Position numbers and translations under genes: made by a program. Of a stretch of 15,160 nt of DNA, positions 8,179 through 15,160 are shown piece by piece (the first letter of the stretch is position 1; every line of letters begins with the position of its first letter). The notes below the pieces were generated by a model that was not told where the DNA came from, made no database searches, and saw nothing but the letters and a program-made list of their open reading frames with translations. Location of the stretch: the NCBI GenBank assembly GCA_002386525.1, contig DGIS01000022.1, positions 448,465 to 463,624 on the forward strand. The letters run 5' to 3'. This DNA comes from Sphingobacterium sp. UBA4616. GTDB taxonomy: Bacteria > Bacteroidota > Bacteroidia > Sphingobacteriales > Sphingobacteriaceae.

Positions 8179-9081
8179 ATGGGAGACAGGACGTTAATTC
8201 ATACATTGCCATTTTCTCAGGCTCGGGAGTTGAGTACATTAGTGGAAAACCGACGTGCATTCACGTTAGATAGCCTGGAGCTTAATATCTACGAAACGTA
8301 TCGTGTTTCGCAACATGTACCCCTGTGTTTCGATGATCTCGTTATGATTAATATGATTCAAGGGAAGAAGATCATGCATTTGGATCATATAAAGTCTTTT
8401 GATTATCTGCCGGGGCAGATGATGGTATTGCCCGCCCTTGTTGGCATGCACATCGATTTTCCTGAAGCAACTTTGGAAAAGCCTACGCAGTGTACTGCTT
8501 TGACAATTCATAAAGAGAAGATAGCAGCAGTTTTGGACTATTTAAATGAATTTTATCCCAAAGAGCAGGTCAATCAGTGGCGTATTGATCCCGACCTTTT
8601 TCATCTCTATAATTCTACGGAGCTCGCGGACTTGGTGAACAAGTTATTTCAGATCATTATCAGCGAAAATCCGTTAAAAGATGTGCTCGCCGATCTCGCT
8701 TTTAAAGAGCTTACAATTCGGTTATTGCAGTCTCAGTCATCGATTGCATTGAAAATTGGTAAATCGCCCAACAAGATTCTGCTACATTTGCAAGAGTTTA
8801 TTCAGAATCATATTACGGAGAAAATCACAATGGCACTGCTCGAACGGACTGCTCACATGAGTAAGGCGAGCCTTACGCGGATGTTTAACCGTGAGTTAGG
8901 ACTTAGTCCTATGGAGTATGTGATCCAACAGCGTATTGAGGTAGCGAAAAAGATGCTTTTGCAAACCCGCAATGTTAAGGAGTCTTGCTATGGTGCAGGG
9001 TTTAATGATGTCAACTACTTTGTTCGGCTTTTTAAAAGCAGAGTAGGCATTACGCCAGGTGCATATGTCCTGGCGCGTTAA
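8179..9081 (+). CDS. AraC-family transcriptional regulator, divergent from aldehyde dehydrogenase
   Basis: A 300-aa regulator. Residues about 25-165 resemble the AraC_N-type sensor domain (YRVSQHVPLCFDDLVMINMI, then LPGQMMVLPALVGMHIDFP). Residues about 200-298 form the DNA-binding domain with two helix-turn-helix units: the first around 217-240 (MALLERTAHMSKASLTRMFN), the second around 266-290 (VKESCYGAGFNDVNYFVRLF), the latter carrying the usual AraC signature followed by GITPGAYV. It is transcribed away from the aldehyde dehydrogenase across 174 bases that hold both candidate promoters, so it probably controls that operon in response to the aldehyde or its alcohol precursor; the ligand is unknown. 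An in-frame ATG could not be found closer to a better ribosome site, so 8179 is kept. Its stop is one base from the smpB stop. Confidence 0.93.
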   Translation: MGDRTLIHTLPFSQARELSTLVENRRAFTLDSLELNIYETYRVSQHVPLCFDDLVMINMIQGKKIMHLDHIKSFDYLPGQMMVLPALVGMHIDFPEATLEKPTQCTALTIHKEKIAAVLDYLNEFYPKEQVNQWRIDPDLFHLYNSTELADLVNKLFQIIISENPLKDVLADLAFKELTIRLLQSQSSIALKIGKSPNKILLHLQEFIQNHITEKITMALLERTAHMSKASLTRMFNRELGLSPMEYVIQQRIEVAKKMLLQTRNVKESCYGAGFNDVNYFVRLFKSRVGITPGAYVLAR

Positions 9082-9082
9082 C

Positions 9083-9538
9083 CTAGAATTTCATTACACG
9101 GTCAAGTTCACGCTTGACATCTCTTTCTTTGATGTTTTCCCGTTTGTCAAAATCCTTTTTACCCTGTGCCAAGGCAATTTCAACTTTAGCAAAACCACGC
9201 GGACTGATAAAAATACGTAAAGGGACAATGGTAAAACCACGTTCTTCCCCCTTCTCTTTCAATTTTTTTAATTCTCTTTTTGTCAATAGCAGCTGACGGT
9301 CCCGTTTTGCCTCATGATTATAGAAAGAACCCATGGAGTATTCGGCAATGTGCATGTTACGAATGTAGAGTCCGTCTTCAAAAAAACTGCAGAAACTATC
9401 GTTAATATTTGCCTTACCCTCGCGGATGGATTTTATTTCTGTTCCCAATAGCCGAATTCCTGCTATGTACTTGTCTAGTAAGTGATATTCAAAAGAAGCT
9501 TTTTTATTTTTTATATTGATATCTGAAGATAAAGCCAT
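9083..9538 (-). CDS. smpB: SsrA-binding protein SmpB (trans-translation)
   Basis: SmpB binds tmRNA and brings it to ribosomes stalled on messages without a stop codon. The 151-aa length is typical. The conserved segments are present in order: YHLLDKYIAGIRLLGTEIKS (18-37, with the GTEIKSIREGKANI core), the region with YIRNMHIAEY (58-67), NHEAKRDRQLLL (74-85), and the basic C-terminal tail GKKDFDKRENIKERDVKREL (126-145) that enters the ribosomal mRNA channel. The gene converges on the AraC-type regulator with a single base between stop codons and no room for a terminator. A perfect inverted repeat (CATTGC/GCAATG, 9567-9582) lies in its upstream region. The tmRNA gene itself is not in the window. 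Confidence 0.97.
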   Translation of the reverse strand: MALSSDINIKNKKASFEYHLLDKYIAGIRLLGTEIKSIREGKANINDSFCSFFEDGLYIRNMHIAEYSMGSFYNHEAKRDRQLLLTKRELKKLKEKGEERGFTIVPLRIFISPRGFAKVEIALAQGKKDFDKRENIKERDVKRELDRVMKF

Positions 9539-11149
<1,611 letters not shown>

Positions 11150-11162
11150 AATCTAATCGTAT

Positions 11163-12284
11163 ATGATTCAGATTATACCCGTTGAAACGAAGAAACAAAG
11201 ACGGCTGTTTATAGATTTCCCTCATAGTCTCTATGAGGGAAATCCTAATTATGTGCCCGCCTTATTTCTTGAACAAAACGATTTGCTTTCCCCTGACAAG
11301 CATCCTTTTTATAAACATTCTCAAGCACAACCTTTTCTAGCTTATCGTAACGATAAAATTGTTGGCCGCATTTGTGCAATCTGGAATAACAACCATAACG
11401 CCTTTAATCATGTGAATGAGGGGCAATGGGGATTTTTCGATTGTATAAATGATCAGGAGGTCGCAAACGCATTGTTTGAAACAGCAGAAAAATGGGTTAA
11501 AGCAAAAGGTGGTGATACGATTGTGGGACCGATTAATTTGTCGACCAATGACACGGTAGGTTTATTGGTTGAAGGCTTTGATATGCCACCGGTAGCTATG
11601 ATGCCCTATAATTCTCCCTATTACATCGATCTAATTACCAATTCAGGCTATGGTCATAAAGTGGACTTACGCGCATATTTGGTGATGGAGAAATCTGCTG
11701 ATAAACGTTCTGTATTGCTTTTGGATAGGTTGGAGGAGCGTCTGAAAAGATCTGGTATCACCTTGCGTCAGTTCAATGTGAAAGATTTTAAAAATGAGGC
11801 GGCGAGAGTTCGGGATATTTACAATAGAGCATGGGATAAAAATTCGGGATTTGTTCCCATGACCGAAGACGAATTTAATTATACAGCCAAGGATCTAAAA
11901 ATGATCCTCGATCCACGATTTGCTATCGTAGCTGAGAAAGATGGTGAGCTTGTTGGTTTTGGTCTGGGCATACCAGATATTAACCAGATCCTGATCAAGG
12001 TGAAGCGCGGACGTTTACTTCCTACGGGAATTTTCAAATTGTTATTTGGAAAGAAAAAAATAAATTTGCTTCGCGTACTCATGTTAGGGGTGTTGGAAGA
12101 CTACCGTAAACTAGGTATTGAGGCATGTTTGTATGGTCGAATTATAAAAGAATCAAAAGATTCCAATATTAAAGGGGCCGAATGTTCATGGATGTTGGAG
12201 CACAATTATATGATGAACCACGCAATTGAGCAAATGAATGGAGAATTGTACAAACGTTATCGTTTGTATCAAAAATCATTATGA
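11163..12284 (+). CDS. GNAT-fold acyltransferase, probable bacterial ceramide synthase (bCerS-like)
   Basis: A 373-aa soluble protein with GNAT-like features. The N-terminal half has FPHSLYEGNPNYVPALFLEQ (19-38), FLAYRNDKIVGRI (58-70) and GPINLSTNDTVGLLVEGF (122-139). The C-terminal half has FAIVAEKDGELVGFGLGIPD (253-272), then LMLGVLEDYRKLGIEACLYG (306-325), whose V-x-x-x-Y-R-x-x-G-I-E pattern lies where the acyl-CoA pyrophosphate loop of GNAT enzymes sits. Bacterial ceramide synthases are known to belong to the GNAT superfamily and to be encoded near spt, so N-acylation of 3-ketosphinganine or sphinganine is the likely reaction; this rests on context. Codons 18-28 contain a perfect 14-bp inverted repeat. 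The stop overlaps the next start (ATGA). Confidence 0.78.
   Translation: MIQIIPVETKKQRRLFIDFPHSLYEGNPNYVPALFLEQNDLLSPDKHPFYKHSQAQPFLAYRNDKIVGRICAIWNNNHNAFNHVNEGQWGFFDCINDQEVANALFETAEKWVKAKGGDTIVGPINLSTNDTVGLLVEGFDMPPVAMMPYNSPYYIDLITNSGYGHKVDLRAYLVMEKSADKRSVLLLDRLEERLKRSGITLRQFNVKDFKNEAARVRDIYNRAWDKNSGFVPMTEDEFNYTAKDLKMILDPRFAIVAEKDGELVGFGLGIPDINQILIKVKRGRLLPTGIFKLLFGKKKINLLRVLMLGVLEDYRKLGIEACLYGRIIKESKDSNIKGAECSWMLEHNYMMNHAIEQMNGELYKRYRLYQKSL
11214..11244. repeat. Perfect 14-bp inverted repeat inside the acyltransferase coding region
   Basis: GATTTCCCTCATAG (11214-11227) and CTATGAGGGAAATC (11231-11244) are exact complements around a three-base loop, TCT. In the mRNA this would be a very stable hairpin beginning about 50 bases after the acyltransferase start codon and 65 after the spt stop. 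It encodes part of the conserved DFPHSLYEGNP segment. Confidence 0.9.
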
Positions 12285-13273
12285 TAGAAAAAATATTAAT
12301 CACCGGAGCGAGTGGTTTTGTAGGCTATCATTTGACAAGAGCAGCGAAGGCGGCAGGGATGGAAGTTCATGCTGCGGTGAGAAAGTCAAGTGATGTTTCA
12401 GAAATTCGCTCCGTTGTAGATAAATTTGTTTACCCGGATTTCTCTGATGAAGGATCTATCAGAGAATTGTTGGAAGCAGAAAACTATACCTATGTAGTTC
12501 ATGCTGCTGCAATGACCCGCGCCAAACATGAAGAAGACCTTGAAAAGGTCAATGTTGGGTATACAAAAAATTTGGCATCGGCTTGTTTTTCATTAAAAAA
12601 TCCCATCAAAAGATTTGTTTTTGTTAGTAGTTTGGCCGCTATTGGTCCCGTTCGCTATGATGCAATTCTAATCGATGAAAGTAATCCCTATCATCCAGTT
12701 ACAGCATATGGACGTAGTAAGCAGAAAGCGGAACTTGTATTGAATGACTTTAAAGATTATCCAATAACAATTTTGCGACCTACTGCAGTATATGGCCCCC
12801 GTGAAAAGGATATTTTTATTCTTTTTAAAACCATGAACGGAGGTATGGACGCATATGTTGGCCGCTCGCCACAGAAGCTTAGCTTTATTTATGTCGTGGA
12901 CTTGGTACAGGCCATTATTGATGCCTGTCGTTTTGACCAGGGTGGGAAACAGGTGTATAACCTCAGTGACGGACAGGTATATAGCCGTTATGAGATGGCG
13001 AAAATTTTTAAAGAGTTTAGCCAAAAGAGAATGTTTCGTATGCATATCCCTTTGGGGCTTGTGAAAACTATAGCCGTTATTTTTGAGCTTCTGTATAGGA
13101 AATCTAAAGCAATACCTGTATTATATCCGGAAAGGCTAAATGAACTTACGGCAGAAAACTGGGGCTGTGATATCGCTGCTGCCCAGCGTCACATAAAATA
13201 CCAACCTAAATATGATTTGAAGAAAGGCTTAATGGAGGCATTGGCTTGGTATAAAGAAAATAAATGGCTATAA
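12281..13273 (+). CDS. NAD(P)-dependent epimerase/reductase, probable ceramide reductase (bCerR-like)
   Basis: A 330-aa extended short-chain dehydrogenase/reductase. The Rossmann motif TGASGFVG (8-15) binds NAD(P); S117 in FVSSLAA and the Y143/K147 pair in YGRSKQKAE form the catalytic triad, and the segment LRPTAVYGPREKD follows as in NAD-dependent sugar epimerases. There is no signal peptide; a hydrophobic patch near 260-275 (LGLVKTIAVIFELLY) could touch the membrane. Epimerase-like SDRs beside spt are known in bacteria as the reductase for the 3-oxo group (bCerR), so reduction of 3-oxoceramide or 3-ketosphinganine is the best reading. The ATG overlaps the acyltransferase TGA, which implies translational coupling. 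A sugar-nucleotide substrate cannot be ruled out from sequence alone. Confidence 0.8.
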   Translation: MIEKILITGASGFVGYHLTRAAKAAGMEVHAAVRKSSDVSEIRSVVDKFVYPDFSDEGSIRELLEAENYTYVVHAAAMTRAKHEEDLEKVNVGYTKNLASACFSLKNPIKRFVFVSSLAAIGPVRYDAILIDESNPYHPVTAYGRSKQKAELVLNDFKDYPITILRPTAVYGPREKDIFILFKTMNGGMDAYVGRSPQKLSFIYVVDLVQAIIDACRFDQGGKQVYNLSDGQVYSRYEMAKIFKEFSQKRMFRMHIPLGLVKTIAVIFELLYRKSKAIPVLYPERLNELTAENWGCDIAAAQRHIKYQPKYDLKKGLMEALAWYKENKWL

Positions 13274-13282
13274 TAGCAGATA

Positions 13283-13975
13283 ATGAGTGAGTTAAAAATA
13301 AATAAAAAGCTTTTTCAGGATAGAAAGCGAACAAATATCTTAAGTGAACCCGAACAAAAGCTTATTTCGTATCTCGTTCCCCGGATCCCCAATTGGATTA
13401 CTTCTGATGGACTTACAGCAATCGGATTTTTAGGTTCTTTAATGATATTGGGGAGTTTTATACTGGCCGAATACGTTGATATCCGTTATTTACTTCTAGG
13501 AATTCCCGGTTTTTTTGTGCAGTGGTTTGGTGATTCATTGGATGGACGGATCGCATTTTATCGGAATAAATCCCGTCGCTGGTACGGTTTTGCGTTGGAT
13601 ATTGTAATGGATTGGATCAGTACGGTTTTCATTGGATTGGGATATGTGCTTTACACTGTAGGAGATTACAAATATCTGGGATTTACGTTGGTGGCTTTGT
13701 ATGGTTGGGCGATGATTATTTCTCAGCTGAGGTATAGAATTACGGATAAATATACAATAGACGCTGGAATTTTGGGTCCCACTGAAATTCGAGTGATTAT
13801 TTCATTAGTCATGCTCTTGGAAGTGTTAATGCCGGGATCCATCGATTGGTGCGTACTTGTAATTTGTATTGCACTATTTGTAATTAATGCGAATGATACG
13901 CGCCTACTTCTCAAATTAGGGGATGAAAAAGATAAAGAGGATAAATTGAAGAAACAGCAGGAGGGGGATATTTAA
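13283..13975 (+). CDS. CDP-alcohol phosphotransferase, probable sphingolipid head-group enzyme
   Basis: A 230-aa integral membrane enzyme with about six hydrophobic segments between residues 40 and 205. The CDP-alcohol phosphotransferase signature is at 84-110: D84, D87, G88, A91, then G102, D106 and D110, so all four metal-binding or catalytic aspartates are present. The usual Arg after A91 is Phe (F92). Enzymes of this family move a phospho-alcohol from a CDP-linked donor to an acceptor alcohol. Its place nine bases after the ceramide-reductase-like gene suggests that it puts a phosphorylated head group (ethanolamine or inositol type) on ceramide, or makes the donor for that step; the exact substrate is not readable. 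N- and C-terminal tails are charged, and the last 20 residues are Lys/Asp/Glu-rich. Confidence 0.85.
   Translation: MSELKINKKLFQDRKRTNILSEPEQKLISYLVPRIPNWITSDGLTAIGFLGSLMILGSFILAEYVDIRYLLLGIPGFFVQWFGDSLDGRIAFYRNKSRRWYGFALDIVMDWISTVFIGLGYVLYTVGDYKYLGFTLVALYGWAMIISQLRYRITDKYTIDAGILGPTEIRVIISLVMLLEVLMPGSIDWCVLVICIALFVINANDTRLLLKLGDEKDKEDKLKKQQEGDI
13959..13967 (+). promoter_or_regulatory. Strong Shine-Dalgarno-like site before the GtrA gene
   Basis: AGGAGGGGG lies 10 bases ahead of the ATG, inside the end of the upstream gene. The other genes in the window lack such a site, so it may boost translation of the terminal gene, or may just reflect the Gln-Glu-Gly-Asp codons it encodes. Confidence 0.45.
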
Positions 13976-13977
13976 CG

Positions 13978-14376
13978 ATGTCTTCCAAGTTTGTTACTTT
14001 TTTAAAAGCACAGCTTTCCGCCTTTTTAGGCGGATTGTTTGATTTTGGGGTATACTCAGCTTGTTATAAGTTACTTCATATCAGCGCTCCTTTTTCTAAT
14101 GCTATTAGCGGTAGCCTTGGAGCTATTGTTAATTTTTTGATCAATCGTTACTGGTCGTTTGGAAGTACACAAAAGTCTGTGGGAAGCCAGCTATGGAAAT
14201 TTGTAATTGTTGTTTGTGGTAGCATTGCACTGAAGTCTACAGGGATTCATTTTTTAGTGAATGTATATCATATGAATTTCCTTTTCTCAAAACTTGTTGT
14301 AGAGTTGCTCGTTTCTTTGGGTTTCAACTATACACTTCAACGTTTTTGGGTTTTTAAAACGGATGAAAAGCACTAA
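13978..14376 (+). CDS. GtrA-family membrane protein (possible lipid flippase or transfer partner)
   Basis: A 132-aa protein with four predicted membrane segments (about 12-32, 40-57, 72-92, 101-121). The two repeated GtrA landmarks are visible: VNFLINRYWSF (51-61) and LGFNYTLQRFWVF (114-126). Family members are linked to moving polyprenyl-phosphate sugars or related lipids across the inner membrane, though the mechanism is poorly established. It starts two bases after the phosphotransferase stop and is preceded by AGGAGGGGG (13959-13967), ten bases from the ATG, an unusually good Shine-Dalgarno for this phylum. As last gene of a sphingolipid operon it might flip the finished lipid or a glycosyl donor; this is inference. 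Confidence 0.85.
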   Translation: MSSKFVTFLKAQLSAFLGGLFDFGVYSACYKLLHISAPFSNAISGSLGAIVNFLINRYWSFGSTQKSVGSQLWKFVIVVCGSIALKSTGIHFLVNVYHMNFLFSKLVVELLVSLGFNYTLQRFWVFKTDEKH

Positions 14377-14397
14377 TTTATTTCACTGTTTCCTAAC

Positions 14398-14418
14398 GCA
14401 GCATTTCTAGCTGCTTTT
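14398..14418 (+). terminator. Weak candidate terminator after the sphingolipid operon
   Basis: GCAGC (14398-14402) and GCTGC (14410-14414) form a 5-bp stem with a 7-base loop, followed by TTTT and then a pyrimidine-rich tract to about 14451. The stem is short, so termination may be partial. Confidence 0.45.
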
Positions 14419-14455
14419 AATCTCTTTTCTATTTCTCTTATTTTTTCTATCGCTG

Positions 14456-14545
14456 ATAGGCTAGGGGGTAGCCTCACCTTGCAAGCTGGCGGTGGCTATC
14501 TTGGGCGCTTCCCCATTGCATGCCTGAATCGGATTCGGTGTGGAG
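14456..14545. other. GC-rich run of small hairpins, no gene recognised
   Basis: This ~90-base stretch is about 59% GC by hand count, against AT-rich flanks. It holds AGGCTA-GGGGG-TAGCCT (14458-14474), a GCC..ACC/GGTGGC pairing around 14471-14495, GGG-CGCTT-CCC near 14505-14516, and GAATC-G-GATTC (14526-14536). No open frame looks coding. It may be a structured RNA or a relic of a repeat element. Confidence 0.4.
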
Positions 14546-14620
14546 CTAATACGAAGATAACACATTACTATTCTCTTATCCTTTAGTGTGGTTTTTGTTT
14601 ACCTATAGCTTAGCCTTAAG

Positions 14621-14657
14621 TTAGGTTTAGTATAGCTTTTACCTATACTAAACCTAA
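14621..14657. repeat. Perfect 15-bp inverted repeat
   Basis: TTAGGTTTAGTATAG (14621-14635) and CTATACTAAACCTAA (14643-14657) are exact complements around the 7-base loop CTTTTAC. No T-tract follows on the plus strand. The right arm runs straight into the CCCTAA-like short repeats. Confidence 0.9.
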
Positions 14658-14696
14658 ACTAACCCTAACTAAACCCTAACTAAACCCTAAACTAAC
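14651..14696. repeat. Telomere-like short tandem repeats (AAACCCTAACT type)
   Basis: Four degenerate units can be read: AACCTAAACT (14651-14660), AACCCTAACT (14661-14670), AAACCCTAACT (14671-14681) and AAACCCTAAACT (14682-14693), then AAC. On the minus strand this gives three GGG runs and one GG spaced by eight bases, so a quadruplex is conceivable. The first unit overlaps the right arm of the preceding inverted repeat. Confidence 0.85.
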
Positions 14697-14755
14697 ATAT
14701 GATATGATGTAGCTTTAAATGACCTCCATTGGCCGCCCGATGCGACCATGTTTGC

Positions 14756-14890
14756 GGCCGTTTACGTCAGCTCGGCGCTGCCTGCTGCATGCAATCTGGG
14801 CAAGATACCGGTCATGAGCCCCGGCAGTGTGCCTTTCCACATACTTCGTCCTCTCCAGTCATTCCGTCAAAGCGCAGCTGCCGGCCGCCC
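14756..14890. repeat. GC-rich direct repeat, copy 1
   Basis: This 135-base block recurs at 14909-15044 with two substitutions and one inserted base. It begins GGCCGTTTACGTC and ends GCCGGCCGCCC. It is preceded by GGCCGCCC (14731-14738) and a 17-base segment that differs from the 18-base segment before copy 2, so the full unit is about 152 bases. Several embedded palindromes (GCAGCTGC, CGGCCG) are present. No plausible protein family is encoded. Confidence 0.93.
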
Positions 14891-14996
14891 TATACGACCA
14901 ATTCGGCAGGCCGTTTACGTCCAGCTCGGCGCTGCCTGCTGCCTGCAATTTGGGCAAGATACCGGTCATGAGCCCCGGCAGTGTGCCTTTCCACAT
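14859..14996 (-). other. Small open frame inside the repeat array (45 codons), doubtful
   Basis: On the minus strand an ATG at 14996 preceded by GGAGAGG (seven bases upstream) opens MWKGTLPGLMTGILPKLQAA and continues to a TGA at 14859-14861. The other repeat copy has the same start and ribosome-like site (ATG at 14842) but a one-base deletion shortens it to 26 residues, ending at 14762. I do not recognise the peptide. The frameshift between copies argues against selection for a protein. Confidence 0.15.
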
Positions 14997-15044
14997 ACTT
15001 CGTCCTCTCCAGTCATTCCGTCAAAGCGCAGCTGCCGGCCGCCC
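14909..15044. repeat. GC-rich direct repeat, copy 2
   Basis: The second copy, 136 bases, is about 60% GC (hand count over the 154-base unit 14883-15036). The first copy differs only by a missing C after ACGTC and by A for C and C for T in the CTGC(A/C)TGCAAT(C/T)TGG segment. After this copy the sequence diverges, though GGCCGCCC and scattered pieces such as CCTGCAATT and GGCCGTTT suggest a degraded third unit up to about 15110. Confidence 0.93.
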
Positions 15045-15160
15045 GCCTCCCCGCGCGCAGAACCTTTCACCGGCCAACTGTACCTGCAATTCCGCTCCGG
15101 GAGGGCCGTTTCGAAAAAGAATCTCCCATCTTTCCAGGCAGTTATGCCCAAAATGAAATA
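15045..15160. other. Window end, nothing recognised
   Basis: GC-rich to about 15110, then returning to the ordinary AT content of the window. One minus-strand frame is open from the window edge to 14966 (residues such as ITAWKDGRFFFETALPERN near the edge), so the end of a gene entering from the right is possible, but most of that frame runs through the repeat and matches no family I know. Confidence 0.3.

Noticed and set aside
14731..15044. Template/variable repeat pair of a diversity-generating retroelement
   Set aside because: The two blocks differ by only two substitutions and one indel, these are not concentrated at adenines, and no reverse transcriptase or target gene is present.
14651..15044. 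CRISPR array
   Set aside because: The short units (10-12 bases) have no spacers and the long units (~153 bases) are far too large; no cas genes are seen.
14731..15110. Integron cassette array (attC sites)
   Set aside because: I see no GTTRRRY/RYYYAAC core pairs and no integrase, and the units carry no cassette genes.
14729..15156. Plus-strand open frames in the GC-rich tail as genes
   Set aside because: They translate to Cys/Arg/Pro/Ser-rich strings that repeat with the DNA, shift frame between copies and resemble no family; GC-rich DNA simply has few stops.

Overview
The window looks like chromosomal DNA of a Bacteroidota species in or very near Sphingobacterium. The serine palmitoyltransferase at 9950-11149 matches the well-studied Sphingobacterium multivorum enzyme in length (399 aa), in the numbering of its catalytic residues (His138, Asp210, His213, Lys244) and, as far as I recall that sequence, along nearly its whole length. 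Low-GC DNA, scarce Shine-Dalgarno sites and candidate TAnnTTTG -7 boxes ahead of several genes fit the phylum.

Layout. 1-96 may be the tail of a gene entering from the left. 156-5825 carries four plus-strand housekeeping genes: priA (replication restart helicase), pcm (protein repair methyltransferase), a membrane-anchored MutS-like ATPase and a hotdog acyl-CoA thioesterase. They end at a strong, probably bidirectional, terminator at 5881-5911. 5986-8004 on the minus strand is an aldehyde dehydrogenase followed by a DUF779 protein, transcribed divergently from an AraC-type regulator (8179-9081) that is the likely controller. smpB (9083-9538, minus) converges on the regulator with one base between the stop codons. 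After a 411-base divergent intergenic region comes a tight five-gene plus-strand operon, 9950-14376: serine palmitoyltransferase, a GNAT-fold acyltransferase resembling bacterial ceramide synthase, an SDR epimerase/reductase resembling bacterial ceramide reductase, a CDP-alcohol phosphotransferase and a GtrA-family membrane protein. Read together they form a route from serine plus acyl-CoA, through 3-ketosphinganine and (oxo)ceramide, to a phospho-head-group sphingolipid, with a possible flippase at the end.

The last 784 bases (14377-15160) hold no gene I can support. They contain a weak terminator, a GC-rich run of small hairpins, a perfect 15-bp inverted repeat leading into telomere-like CCCTAA-rich short repeats, and two near-identical copies of a ~135-base block at about 60% GC (unit ~153 bases). 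This tail is unlike the rest of the window and is one of the least explained parts of it. The other striking non-gene signal is a perfect 14-bp-stem hairpin inside the start of the acyltransferase coding region, just after the serine palmitoyltransferase gene.
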